From Knoellia sp. p5-6-4 (GTDB lineage Bacteria > Actinomycetota > Actinomycetes > Actinomycetales > Dermatophilaceae): DNA of 64,000 nucleotides. The notes beneath the pieces were generated by a model, which had not been told where the DNA came from, made no database searches, and worked only from the letters and a program-made list of their open reading frames with translations. The stretch lies in the NCBI RefSeq assembly GCF_029222705.1, contig NZ_JARGZF010000001.1:1112437-1176436 (forward strand), written 5' to 3'. Of this stretch, positions 26,481-34,257 are shown piece by piece. How positions within the stretch are numbered: the stretch's first letter is position 1; each line of letters opens with the position of its first letter. The position numbers and the translations under genes are program-made.

Positions 26481-27020
26481 GTGATCATCCGGCGTGAGAC
26501 ACCCCAGGACATCCCGGCCATCCGCGCCGTGACGGCGGCGGCCTTCGCCACCGCGGAGCACTCCGCTCCCCCCGTGGAGCCCGACGGGGCGCCCGGCGAG
26601 GCCACGCTCGTGACGTGGCTCCGCGCGGACGAGGGGTGGGTCCCGCAGCTCTCCCTCGTCGCCGAGGACGCGGACGGCGCGGTCGTCGGGCACGTGGTGT
26701 GCACTCGCGGCACGGTGGGCGGCGCCCCCGCACTCAGCCTCGGCCCGCTCAGCGTCGACCCCCGCCAGCAGGGTCGGGGGGTCGGCTCGGCGCTGATGCA
26801 CGCGGTGCTCGCCGCCGCCGATGCCCTTGACGAGCCGCTCGTGGCCCTGCTCGGCGACCCGGGCTACTACCGGCGCTTCGGCTTCCGCCCGGCCTCCGAC
26901 ATCGGGGTCCGCTCACCCGAACGCGCGTGGGGCGACCTGTTCCAGGCCCGCACGCTCACGGCACACGACCCGGGGCTCACCGGGACCTTCGCGTATGCCG
27001 CGCCCTTCAGCCGGTTCTGA
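26481..27020 (+). CDS. GNAT family N-acetyltransferase (YhbS-like)
   Basis: 179 residues. Acetyl-CoA-binding motif A is visible as LSVDPRQQGRGVGSAL (about residues 91-106), followed by the YhbS-type segment LLGDPGYYRRFGFRPA. The acceptor substrate is unknown. GTG start at 26481 with only a weak AGGA upstream. It is divergent from the mce operon and convergent with rplL, sharing the terminator. One motif copy encodes FAYAAPF near the C-terminus. Confidence 0.85.
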   Translation: MIIRRETPQDIPAIRAVTAAAFATAEHSAPPVEPDGAPGEATLVTWLRADEGWVPQLSLVAEDADGAVVGHVVCTRGTVGGAPALSLGPLSVDPRQQGRGVGSALMHAVLAAADALDEPLVALLGDPGYYRRFGFRPASDIGVRSPERAWGDLFQARTLTAHDPGLTGTFAYAAPFSRF

Positions 27021-27053
27021 CCCCGGCGACCGCGCCGCCCCGGGCATGCGAAA

Positions 27054-27083
27054 GGCGGGCCCGACCGTGTGGTCGGACCCGCC
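27054..27083 (-). terminator. rplJL terminator hairpin
   Basis: GGCGGGCCCGACC (27054-27066) pairs with 27071-27083 around GTGT. The single non-Watson-Crick position is a G-U wobble in minus-strand RNA but an A-C mismatch in plus-strand RNA, and UUU follows on the minus strand, so rplL is the main client. Confidence 0.8.
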
Positions 27084-27119
27084 CTCGCGGTGTTCGGCGC
27101 CCGCAGTCGCGGGCTCAGA

Positions 27120-27509
27120 TCACTTGAGCTCGACGGTGGCCCCGGCGCCCTCGAGGGCCTCCTTGGCCTTCTCCGCGGCAGCCTTGTCGACCTTCTCGAG
27201 AACGGGCTTGGGGGCGCCGTCCACGAGGTCCTTGGCCTCCTTCAGGCCGAGGGAGGTCAGCGCGCGGACCTCCTTGATGACCTGGATCTTCTTGTCGCCG
27301 GCGGCGGTCAGGATGACATCGAACTCGTCCTGCTCCTCGGCGGCAGCGGCCTCGCCGCCCCCGGCGGGGGCGCCGGCGGCCGCGACGGCAACGGGGGCCG
27401 CAGCGGTGACGTTGAAGGTGTCCTCGAACTGCTTCACGAACTCGGAGAGCTCGATGAGGGTCATCTCCTTGAAGGCCTCAAGGAGCTCGTCGGTGGAGAG
27501 CTTCGCCAT
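27120..27509 (-). CDS. rplL: 50S ribosomal protein L7/L12
   Basis: 129 residues: N-terminal dimerisation helix region ([20 protein letters not shown]), an Ala/Gly-rich hinge at about residues 36-58, and the C-terminal factor-binding domain ([15 protein letters not shown]). It recruits EF-G and EF-Tu to the stalk. It follows rplJ after 87 nt that hold one dispersed motif copy. Confidence 0.97.
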   Translation of the reverse strand: MAKLSTDELLEAFKEMTLIELSEFVKQFEDTFNVTAAAPVAVAAAGAPAGGGEAAAAEEQDEFDVILTAAGDKKIQVIKEVRALTSLGLKEAKDLVDGAPKPVLEKVDKAAAEKAKEALEGAGATVELK

Positions 27510-27596
27510 GGTGGGCGTCCTTTCTGTTCTTACTTCGTATGCCGTGAGTGGCGGTTTTCGTTGGTCGAGCGGTCGGTCTGGGGTCGCCCCCGGACG

Positions 27597-28220
27597 TCAG
27601 CTCTCGTCGCCACCCTCGGCGACGTCAGCGGTGGCCTCGGCCGCGGGGGCCTCGTCCGTGGTCTCCTCGGAAGCCTCGGCGGCGGGAGCGGCGGCAACCG
27701 GACCCTCTGCCTCGACCTTGGCGCGCAGCGCGTCGACCACACGGGCCGTCTGCGACAGCGGAGCCGCGAAGAGGTAGACGGCCTGGCTGAGCGACGCCTG
27801 CAGGGCACCGGCCAGCTTGGCCAGGAGGACCTCGCGGGACTCGAGGTCCGCGAGCTTCGTGATCTCCTCGGCGGTCAGGGTCTTGCCGTCGAGGACGCCA
27901 CCCTTGATCACGAGGAGGGGGTTCGCCTTGGCGAAGTCACGCAGGCCCTTTGCAGCCTCGACCGGGTCGCCCTCGACGAAGGCGATGGCGGACGGGCCCT
28001 GGAGCTGGCCGTCGAAGGCCGTGACTCCGGCCTCCTTCGCCGCGAGCTCGGTCAGCGTGTTCTTCACGACGGCGAAGGTCGCGTTGCCGCGAAGCGAGTT
28101 GCGCAGGTCGGTGAGCTGCTTCACCGAAAGCCCGCGGTACTCGGTCAGCACGGCCGCGCCCGAGGTCCGGAACTTGTCCGTGAGCTCGGCGATGGCTGCA
28201 GCCTTGTCAGCCTTTGCCAT
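27597..28220 (-). CDS. rplJ: 50S ribosomal protein L10
   Basis: 207 residues from ATG 28220 with AGGGAGG upstream; the 266-residue open frame extends into the leader and is rejected. [16 protein letters not shown] and [10 protein letters not shown] are typical of L10. The C-terminus carries an acidic Ala/Glu/Asp-rich tail of about 35 residues (after LRAKVEAEG), common in Actinobacteria. L10 anchors L7/L12 dimers. Confidence 0.96.
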   Translation of the reverse strand: MAKADKAAAIAELTDKFRTSGAAVLTEYRGLSVKQLTDLRNSLRGNATFAVVKNTLTELAAKEAGVTAFDGQLQGPSAIAFVEGDPVEAAKGLRDFAKANPLLVIKGGVLDGKTLTAEEITKLADLESREVLLAKLAGALQASLSQAVYLFAAPLSQTARVVDALRAKVEAEGPVAAAPAAEASEETTDEAPAAEATADVAEGGDES

Positions 28221-28422
28221 GTGGCCTCCCTTCCGTAATGAACGACCACACGGCGAGGGCCCACACGAAGAAAGCCCCGGCGCAGGGCACGGGGCACACG
28301 GCATACGATCCGGCGGAGCCGGTGCATCCGGTTGAACGTGGCCTGCGCTGGCTGCCCGCTTCGAGCGGGACCTTCGGTCTCGCACCCTGGTGGGCACGCG
28401 ACAACCGAGCGGTCTCTGGTCA
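28221..28422 (-). ncRNA. Candidate L10 leader (ribosomal protein autoregulatory RNA)
   Basis: Minus-strand leader of rplJ. In order it has a GAAGGTCCCGCT / AGCGGG stem, then GCAGCCAGCGCAGGCC, which resembles the conserved segment of the L10(L12)4-binding leader RNA, then GCCCC(28291-28295)/GGGGC(28274-28278) followed by UUUCUU (28268-28273), a short intrinsic-type attenuator. The dispersed motif (28299-28306) lies between the presumed binding site and the attenuator. Family assignment is from memory of the leader's features and position; a covariance-model search would decide. Confidence 0.55.
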
Positions 28423-28428
28423 GGGTCG

Positions 28429-28458
28429 ATGGTACGGGCCGAGGCGCGCTTGCTCCAA
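28429..28458 (-). promoter_or_regulatory. Candidate rplJL promoter
   Basis: Minus strand: TTGGAG (28453-28458), 18 nt, TACCAT (28429-28434). Transcription would start near 28422 and give a leader of about 200 nt, as expected for the L10 leader. Confidence 0.5.
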
Positions 28459-28492
28459 ATCCAGTGGCCGGCTCACCTGCCTGCGGTGCGCT

Positions 28493-29293
28493 TCAGCCCG
28501 ACTGGGCCCCCTCGGCGGATGGGGCCTCGATGGCGTCTGTGACCACGCGGAAGGTGAACACCCTGCTGCCGTCCGGGGCCCGGTAGTGACGTGGGGCACC
28601 GTCACGCCCGAGCACCCACGAGGCCGGTACGTACTTCCGCTCGGACCCGGAGTCCTTGGCCCATTGGCTCTCCGGGTCGGTCGGGACGGTCAGGGTGAAG
28701 CCATCGCTGGTCACGGCGTCCACCCGCACGGTCGCGGCCGGATCCATGGCGGAGATGCGCTCGTTCCACCTGCTGTCAGTCCTCAGCAGCTCCAGGCTCC
28801 GGTTGAGGCCCTCGGCGGCGGCTCGTGTCTCGAGTGTCCGGGCGTCGTCCGTGAGGTCGACGACGGTCCACTCCGCGCGCCCGGCGGAGCCCTCCCGCAC
28901 ATAGGCGGTCTGCTCGATGATTCTGACCTCCCTCACCCCCGCGACGGGGGAAGGAAAGGACCACGCGTCATCGGAACTGGAGCTGTCGCACACCAGGGGT
29001 CGGGCGCCGGAGACGGAGATGCGGACGGTCTTGTTCTCCAGCGCGCCCAGCATCAACGCCACGACCTCACCCACCGGCACCTCGTCTCCGACGCGGAACG
29101 CCGGCGTGGCGGTCGTCGGCGAAGGGCTGGGGTGCCCGCTGACCGTGGGGGACAAAGGACGCGCGAAGGAGGACGGAGCCGTGGACGGGCCCGGCTGCTG
29201 CGTCGAACACGCGGTCAGCACAACGACGAGGACGCCCGTGGTCGCGGCCGTTCGCGGTGACGGCCAGAGCCCACAGTCCACCCAGCACGGCAT
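28493..29293 (-). CDS. Putative secreted lipoprotein of unknown function
   Basis: 266 residues from ATG 29293, preceded by GAGGGGGAG. The start codon lies within a dispersed motif copy. A signal peptide ends in the lipobox VLTAC (Cys29), followed by a Ser/Thr/Pro linker and a domain of about 210 residues rich in beta-type sequence (ALENKTVRISVSGARP; GFTLTVPTDPESQW). The size and layout recall the LppX/LprG-type lipid-binding lipoproteins, but I cannot confirm this. By eye its codon use is less GC-extreme than the ribosomal genes around it, suggesting an insertion between rplJ and rplA. Confidence 0.7.
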   Translation of the reverse strand: MPCWVDCGLWPSPRTAATTGVLVVVLTACSTQQPGPSTAPSSFARPLSPTVSGHPSPSPTTATPAFRVGDEVPVGEVVALMLGALENKTVRISVSGARPLVCDSSSSDDAWSFPSPVAGVREVRIIEQTAYVREGSAGRAEWTVVDLTDDARTLETRAAAEGLNRSLELLRTDSRWNERISAMDPAATVRVDAVTSDGFTLTVPTDPESQWAKDSGSERKYVPASWVLGRDGAPRHYRAPDGSRVFTFRVVTDAIEAPSAEGAQSG

Positions 29294-29353
29294 ACGACTC
29301 CCCCTCGATCTTGTCCCACCCGGACTGCACCGTTCCCGCCGTCCGGCAACGCG

Positions 29354-29387
29354 AGAGCCCGCCACCCCGGGCGGGGCGGCGGGCTCT
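29354..29387 (-). terminator. rplKA terminator hairpin
   Basis: AGAGCCCGCC (29354-29363) pairs perfectly with 29378-29387, with a GC-rich interior; it begins 15 nt past the rplA stop on the minus strand. Confidence 0.7.
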
Positions 29388-29402
29388 GGCGTCAGGCGTG
29401 GG

Positions 29403-30122
29403 TCAGGCGGTGGCCTCGTCCTCGACCAGCAGGTTGCGGGTGCGGGAGGAGTCCAGCGGGATGCCCGGGCCCATCGTGGTGGTCATCGTGGCCTTCTCGA
29501 TGTAGCGGCCCTTGGACGCCGAGGGCTTCAGGCGCAGGACCTCCTCGAGGGCGGCTGCGTAGTTCTCCACGAGCGACTTCTCGTCGAAGGAGACCTTGCC
29601 GATGATGAAGTGGAGGTTCGCGTGCTTGTCGACGCGGAACTCGATCTTGCCGCCCTTGATGTCGGAGACGGCCTTGGCGGTGTCCATGGTGACCGTGCCG
29701 GTCTTCGGGTTCGGCATGAGGCCGCGGGGACCGAGCACCTTTCCGAGGCGGCCGACCTTGCCCATCATGTCGGGGGTCGCGACGACGGCGTCGAAGTCGA
29801 GCCAGCCGCCGGAGACCTTCTCGATCATGTCGTCGGAGCCGACGTAGTCGGCGCCGGCCTCGCGGGCGGCCTCGGCCTTGTCGCCGTTGGCGAAGACCAG
29901 GACGCGGGCGGTCTTGCCGGTGCCGTGCGGCAGGTTGACGGTGCCGCGGACCATCTGGTCGGCCTTGCGCGGGTCGACGCCGAGGCGCATGGCGACCTCG
30001 ACGGTCGCGTCGTACTTGGTGGAGGAGGTCTCCTTGGCCAGACGCACCGCCGCGAGGGGGGCGTAGACCTTGGCCGGGTCGATCTTCTCGGCTGCGGCGC
30101 GGTATGCCTTGCTGCGCTTCAT
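29403..30122 (-). CDS. rplA: 50S ribosomal protein L1
   Basis: 239 residues from ATG 30122 (AGGAG upstream), beginning [15 protein letters not shown]; the longer frame into the spacer is rejected. The conserved [16 protein letters not shown] is present. L1 forms the mobile stalk that moves the E-site tRNA and in some bacteria represses its own mRNA. A 7/8 match to the dispersed motif lies at 30102. Confidence 0.97.
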   Translation of the reverse strand: MKRSKAYRAAAEKIDPAKVYAPLAAVRLAKETSSTKYDATVEVAMRLGVDPRKADQMVRGTVNLPHGTGKTARVLVFANGDKAEAAREAGADYVGSDDMIEKVSGGWLDFDAVVATPDMMGKVGRLGKVLGPRGLMPNPKTGTVTMDTAKAVSDIKGGKIEFRVDKHANLHFIIGKVSFDEKSLVENYAAALEEVLRLKPSASKGRYIEKATMTTTMGPGIPLDSSRTRNLLVEDEATA

Positions 30123-30159
30123 TTGTGCTCCTGTGAGTGGTGGTGGAGTTGTGGTGAAC

Positions 30160-30269
30160 GGACCAGCGCTGGTCCTGCCACGGTGTCGGGGACGTCCCCG
30201 ACCCTGCTCAGCAGAGGTTGCTGCCCTGGGAACAGGTTGCACCCTGTCCTTGCGGCAGCAACCTCTGCT
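30160..30269 (-). promoter_or_regulatory. Three consecutive inverted repeats in the rplK-rplA spacer
   Basis: The 175-bp spacer holds a perfect 16-bp palindrome GGACCAGCGCTGGTCC (30160-30175), a perfect 18-bp palindrome GTCGGGGACGTCCCCGAC (30185-30202), and 16-bp arms AGCAGAGGTTGCTGCC (30210-30225) with 30254-30269. The last encloses a minor ACAGG/CCTGT hairpin and is flanked by a near-copy (AGCAGAAGTTGCTGC, 30269-30283). Possible roles: mRNA processing, attenuation or L1 feedback. Position and structure are seen; function is inferred. Confidence 0.7.
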
Positions 30270-30297
30270 AGCAGAAGTTGCTGCGTGAGGGCGGTGC

Positions 30298-30729
30298 TCA
30301 GACCTCGGTCTCGATGCCCATCTGGCGGGCGGTGCCGGCGATGATCTTCATGGCGCCGTCGATGTCGTTGGCGTTCAGGTCGGGCATCTTCTGCTCGGCG
30401 ATCTCGCGGACCTGGTCCCTGCTCAGCTTCGCGACCTTGGTCTTGTGCGGCTCGCCGGAGCCCTTCTGCACGCCTGCGGCCTTCTTGATCAGCTCAGCGG
30501 CCGGCGGCGTCTTGGTGATGAAGGTGAAGGAGCGGTCCTCGTAGACCGTGATCTCCACCGGGATGACGTTGCCGCGCTGGGACTCCGTCGCAGCGTTGTA
30601 CGCCTTGACGAACTCCATGATGTTGACGCCGTGCTGACCGAGGGCGGGGCCGACGGGCGGGGCCGGGGTGGCCGCACCGGCCTGGATCTGCAGCTTGATG
30701 AAGCCGGAGACCTTCTTCTTGGGGGGCAT
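30298..30729 (-). CDS. rplK: 50S ribosomal protein L11
   Basis: 143 residues, starting [18 protein letters not shown] with the conserved [20 protein letters not shown]11 binds the GTPase-associated region of 23S rRNA and is the thiostrepton and stringent-response site. It lies between nusG and rplA in the standard order. Confidence 0.97.
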   Translation of the reverse strand: MPPKKKVSGFIKLQIQAGAATPAPPVGPALGQHGVNIMEFVKAYNAATESQRGNVIPVEITVYEDRSFTFITKTPPAAELIKKAAGVQKGSGEPHKTKVAKLSRDQVREIAEQKMPDLNANDIDGAMKIIAGTARQMGIETEV

Positions 30730-30794
30730 TGCTGTCCTTCGCTGGTTGTGGGCCCACGCCTACGGGCGATGACCCGGTTGCAGTGCCTCGTTCG

Positions 30795-31589
30795 TCAGAT
30801 CTTGGCGACCTGGTTGAACGAGAGCTCGACCGGGGTCTCCCGGCCGAAGATGGAGACCAGAACCTTGAGCTTCTGGGTGTCGGGGTTGATCTCGGAGATC
30901 GTCGCCGGGAGGGTCTCGAACGGCCCCTCCATGACGGTGACGGACTCGCCGACCTCGAAGTCGACGACGGCCGTCTCGCGCGGCTTGCCGGCCGCGGGAC
31001 CACCCGCGGCACCCGCACCGGCGGCAGCCGGGGCGCCGAGGTCGGCGGGGGCGAGCATGGTGAAGACCTCGTCGAGGCTCAGCGGCACCGGCTGGTGAGC
31101 GTTGCCGACGAAGCCGGTCACGCCCGGGGTGTGGCGCACGGCGCCCCACGACTCGTCGGTCAGGTCCATGCGGACGAGGACGTAGCCGGGCATCCGGACG
31201 CGACGGACCAGCTTCTTCTGGCCGTTCTTGATCTCGGTGACCTCTTCCATCGGCACCTCGGCCTGGAAGATGTAGTCCTCCATGTTGAGGGAGGCGATGC
31301 GGTTCTCGAGGTTGGCCTTCACCCGGTTCTCGTAGCCCGCGTAGGAGTGGATGACGTACCAGTCGCCGAACTGGCTGGCGAGCTTGTCCTTGAACTCCTT
31401 GACCGGGTCCACGGGGGCCTCGTCGACGTCCACGGGGGCCGCGTCGGCCGCGGCAGCCGGCTCGGTGGTCTCGTCGGCCTCGGTGCCCACGGGCGCGTCG
31501 GTCTCGGTGTCGGGGGTCGCGACGTCCTCGACGGGCTGCTCAGTGCCGGTGGCGACGTCGTCGCTCTCGGTGGTCCACTGGTCGGACAC
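30795..31589 (-). CDS. nusG: Transcription antitermination factor NusG
   Basis: 264 residues. An acidic disordered N-terminal extension (about 1-72) precedes the NGN domain ([20 protein letters not shown] ... [11 protein letters not shown]). An Ala/Gly-rich linker of about 20 residues leads to the KOW domain ([20 protein letters not shown]). It binds RNA polymerase and couples it to Rho or the ribosome. GTG start at 31589. The acidic arm is common in actinobacterial NusG. Confidence 0.96.
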   Translation of the reverse strand: MSDQWTTESDDVATGTEQPVEDVATPDTETDAPVGTEADETTEPAAAADAAPVDVDEAPVDPVKEFKDKLASQFGDWYVIHSYAGYENRVKANLENRIASLNMEDYIFQAEVPMEEVTEIKNGQKKLVRRVRMPGYVLVRMDLTDESWGAVRHTPGVTGFVGNAHQPVPLSLDEVFTMLAPADLGAPAAAGAGAAGGPAAGKPRETAVVDFEVGESVTVMEGPFETLPATISEINPDTQKLKVLVSIFGRETPVELSFNQVAKI

Positions 31590-31663
31590 GCTGATGACCT
31601 ACTTCCTTGAAATGTGTCGCCGGGGTTGCTGCCCCGTGAGGGCGGCGGCGGAGCCCTCGAGGG

Positions 31664-31933
31664 CTAGCCGCCGAAGACCCACAGGACGAGCTTGGTGAAG
31701 GCGAAGTCCAGCGCGGACACCAGGGCCATCATGAACACCACGAACACGATCACGACGATCGTGTAGTTCACCAGCTCCGAGCGCGTCGGCCGGACGACCT
31801 TGCGCAGCTCGTCCAGGATCTGGCTGACGAACAGGCTCAGGGAGCGGAAGAACCGGGAGACCGGGTTGCCGCGCTTGTCGCTCTTGCGACTGGCGCGACC
31901 AGAGTCGCGGGTCTCCGCGCTCACGTCCGTCAC
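31664..31933 (-). CDS. secE: Preprotein translocase subunit SecE
   Basis: 89 residues from GTG 31933 with AGAGGAA upstream. The amphipathic stretch SQILDELRKVVRPTRSELVN is followed by one C-terminal membrane span (VVIVFVVFMMALVSALDFAF), the minimal SecE layout. It clamps SecY. The longer frame upstream runs through the tRNA-Trp gene and is not coding. Confidence 0.95.
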   Translation of the reverse strand: MTDVSAETRDSGRASRKSDKRGNPVSRFFRSLSLFVSQILDELRKVVRPTRSELVNYTIVVIVFVVFMMALVSALDFAFTKLVLWVFGG

Positions 31934-31975
31934 GATTCCTCTTCTCGCTGGCCTGGGTACTGCTCGTCGTTGTCG

Positions 31976-32048
31976 CAGGGCAGGAGGGACTCGAACCCCC
32001 AACCGCCGGTTTTGGAGACCGGTGCTCTACCAATTGAGCCACTGCCCT
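31976..32048 (-). tRNA. tRNA-Trp (CCA)
   Basis: AGGGCAG at the 5' end pairs with CTGCCCT; the anticodon loop CTCCAAA gives anticodon CCA; T-loop GTTCGAGTCC; discriminator G; no encoded 3' CCA. Located just upstream of secE, as in mycobacteria. Confidence 0.95.
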
Positions 32049-32254
32049 ACGGAACCCGCCAAGGGGTGACCGGTTCCGGGAGGCTGGTCCGACTTCCCTC
32101 CCCACGCCCTTCGCGGGCACGGCGGAAGCATGGTCGGAGTCAACCGATGCAGAAGCATACGTGACGGGCGCCCCCGGATGCGAACTCGCCCGACACGGCG
32201 AGCGGTGACCGCGCTGCGGACAGCACCGCACGGCATACCGGCGTCTCTGCGAGC

Positions 32255-33568
32255 ATGGCCTGCGTGACCGAGCAGACCGCACCCGCCAGCCGCACGCCCG
32301 TCGCCGAGCTCGCCCCCGACCAGCTCGAGGCCTTCGCCCAGGAACAGCGCACGGCGTATGCCGCGCTGCAGGAGCGGGGCCTGAAGCTCGACCTCACCCG
32401 CGGCAAGCCGGCACCGGCGCAGCTCGACCTCGCCGAGGAGCTGCTCGCCCTCCCGCACGGCCACGTGGACGCGAGCGGCGCGGACGTGCGCAACTACGGC
32501 GGCCTGCAGGGGCTGGCCGAGCTGCGCGACATCTTCGGCGAGCTGCTGCGGGTCGACCCCGCCCAGCTCGTCGCCGCGGGCAACTCCAGCCTGACGCTCA
32601 TGCACGACTGCCTCGTCGACCTGCTCCTGCACGGCGGCGTCGACTCCCCCCGGCCGTGGTCGCAGGAGGAGAAGGTCACCTTCGTCTGCCCCGTGCCGGG
32701 CTACGACCGCCACTTCGCGATGCTCGAGCACCACGGCATCGACATGGTCACCGTGCCGATGCGCCACGACGGGCCCGACGCCGAGGCCGTGGCACGTCTG
32801 GTGGCCGACGACCCGACCGTCAAGGGCATGTGGATCGTGCCGACCTACGCCAACCCGGCGGGCTCGGTGACCACCCAGGAGGTGGCCGCCCGCCTGGCCT
32901 CGATGGAGACGGCGGCCCCCGACTTCAAGATCTTCTGGGACAACGCCTACGCCTTCCACCACCTGACCGCCGACGAGGCCAAGAGCGCCGACGTTCTCAG
33001 CCTGGCGTCGGCCGCCGGCCACCCGCACCGCCCGGTCGTGTTCGCGTCGACGTCCAAGATCACGTATGCCGGCGCAGGCATCGCCTTCCTGGCGGCCTCA
33101 CCGGAGAACGTCGCCTGGCACCTCGGCCACCTCGCGAAGCGTTCCATCGGCCCGGACAAGGTCAACCACCTGCGTCACGCCCAGTTCTTCGGCTCGGCCC
33201 AGGGCGTGCGCGACCACATGGCCCGGCACCGCGAGATCATCGCGCCGAAGTTCGCCGAGGTGGAGCGGGTGCTCAGCGAGCGGCTCGGCGGCCTCGGCAT
33301 CGCGAGCTGGACCCGGCCCAAGGGCGGCTACTTCGTCAGCCTCGACGTCCTGGACGGCACCGCCTCGCGCGTCGTGGAGCTCGCGAAGGAGGCCGGCATC
33401 GCGCTGACCCCGGCCGGCGCGTCCTTCCCCCACGGCGACGACCCCGACGACCGCAACATCCGTCTGGCCCCGACCTTCCCCGTGCTCGAGGAGGTCACCA
33501 CGGCGATGGAGGCCGTGGCGACCTGCGTGCTGCTCGCGGCGGCCGAGGCGCAGGGGCAGGGCGGCTGA
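32255..33568 (+). CDS. PLP-dependent aminotransferase class I (aspartate aminotransferase subgroup Ic-like)
   Basis: 437 residues. The Schiff-base lysine lies in STSKITYAGAG (about residue 268); NAYAFHHL and PTYANPAGS match fold-type I aminotransferases. The TRGKPAPAQLDLAEELL N-terminus and long PGYDRHF segment resemble mycobacterial Rv3722c-type aspartate aminotransferase. The start ATG 32255 lacks an obvious Shine-Dalgarno; GTG 32264 is an alternative and leaderless expression is possible. Two motif copies are coding and a third lies 17 bp upstream of the start. No gene was seen in 32049-32254. Confidence 0.85.
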   Translation: MACVTEQTAPASRTPVAELAPDQLEAFAQEQRTAYAALQERGLKLDLTRGKPAPAQLDLAEELLALPHGHVDASGADVRNYGGLQGLAELRDIFGELLRVDPAQLVAAGNSSLTLMHDCLVDLLLHGGVDSPRPWSQEEKVTFVCPVPGYDRHFAMLEHHGIDMVTVPMRHDGPDAEAVARLVADDPTVKGMWIVPTYANPAGSVTTQEVAARLASMETAAPDFKIFWDNAYAFHHLTADEAKSADVLSLASAAGHPHRPVVFASTSKITYAGAGIAFLAASPENVAWHLGHLAKRSIGPDKVNHLRHAQFFGSAQGVRDHMARHREIIAPKFAEVERVLSERLGGLGIASWTRPKGGYFVSLDVLDGTASRVVELAKEAGIALTPAGASFPHGDDPDDRNIRLAPTFPVLEEVTTAMEAVATCVLLAAAEAQGQGG

Positions 33569-33584
33569 GCGGCTGAGCGGCTGA
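33561..33584 (+). repeat. Triple 8-bp repeat placing stops in all three frames
   Basis: GCGGCTGA is repeated three times at the end of the aminotransferase gene. Because 8 is not a multiple of 3, its TGA triplets (33566, 33574, 33582) fall in three different frames. Confidence 0.85.
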
Positions 33585-33634
33585 GCGGTTGCGTGGAAGG
33601 CCCGGGGCAGAGCCCTTGGTCCCTTTGCGCCTTC

Positions 33635-33650
33635 CTGTGACCCGTCACAG
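33635..33650 (+). promoter_or_regulatory. Palindromic operator-like site before the DUF5709 gene
   Basis: CTGTGAC-CC-GTCACAG, 7-bp perfect arms with a 2-bp centre, ends 9 bp before the ATG. The half-sites TGTGA/TCACA recall CRP/FNR-family boxes, but the spacing is 4 rather than the usual 6. A regulator-binding role is inferred. Confidence 0.4.
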
Positions 33651-33659
33651 ACTGGCCCC

Positions 33660-34163
33660 ATGAGCGATCAGCCAGGACGCGAGAGCATCGAAGACGACAT
33701 CGCCAGCTACAGCGTGGACGACGAGGGGCAGCTCCAGCCCTCCGACACCCTCGAGCAGGCCGACGTGGCCGACGAGCTCGACCGCGGCTACTCCCCGCCG
33801 GAGCGGCCCCGCGGCGTCGAGGCCTTCGGCACCACTGCCGAGGAGCAGCACCAGGGCGAGAGCCTGGAGCAGCGCATCCGGCAGGAGGAGCCCGACCCCA
33901 ACTCCGCCTACGGCGCGCCCGACAACGAGAGCGGGCTCGACGACGAGGACGACCGGGTCGGCGGTGACGACCCCGACTCCATCGCGGCCGAGGACGACTT
34001 CATCGGCGACGCCGAGGTGGGCGACCAGCGGGCCGGACGCCTCGTCGCCCCGGACGAGGGGTCGCACGAGGACACCGACCACGAGATGGTCGGTCGCGAC
34101 GTCGGCGTGAACGGGGCGGCCGCCTCGGCCGAGGAGGCCGCCATGCACATCATCGAGGAGTAA
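33660..34163 (+). CDS. DUF5709 family acidic protein
   Basis: 167 residues, strongly acidic and without hydrophobic segments, so probably soluble and largely disordered. The pattern SYSVDDEGQLQPSDTL near the N-terminus, RGYSPPERPRG in the middle and a C-terminus ending EEAAMHIIEE is that of the DUF5709 family of Actinobacteria, whose function is unknown. No Shine-Dalgarno is visible. A palindrome sits directly upstream. Confidence 0.75.
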   Translation: MSDQPGRESIEDDIASYSVDDEGQLQPSDTLEQADVADELDRGYSPPERPRGVEAFGTTAEEQHQGESLEQRIRQEEPDPNSAYGAPDNESGLDDEDDRVGGDDPDSIAAEDDFIGDAEVGDQRAGRLVAPDEGSHEDTDHEMVGRDVGVNGAAASAEEAAMHIIEE

Positions 34164-34178
34164 CCACCCTCCCTCACC

Positions 34179-34233
34179 CCGACGGGGCCCCGCCGACTCA
34201 CCAGACTCTCGAGCACGGTTCGGGCCCCGTCGG
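34179..34233 (+). terminator. 12-bp inverted repeat after the DUF5709 gene
   Basis: CCGACGGGGCCC (34179-34190) pairs perfectly with 34222-34233 across a 31-nt interior. It lies between the DUF5709 stop and the start of the adenosine-deaminase-like gene and could terminate the former. Confidence 0.5.
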
Positions 34234-34257
34234 CGTGCCGGGTGACAGACTGCGGGC

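Noticed and set aside
32140-32180. tRNA-Trp/secE promoter from TTGACT plus TATGCT
   Set aside because: The two elements are in the wrong order and spacing on the minus strand; no convincing pair was found.
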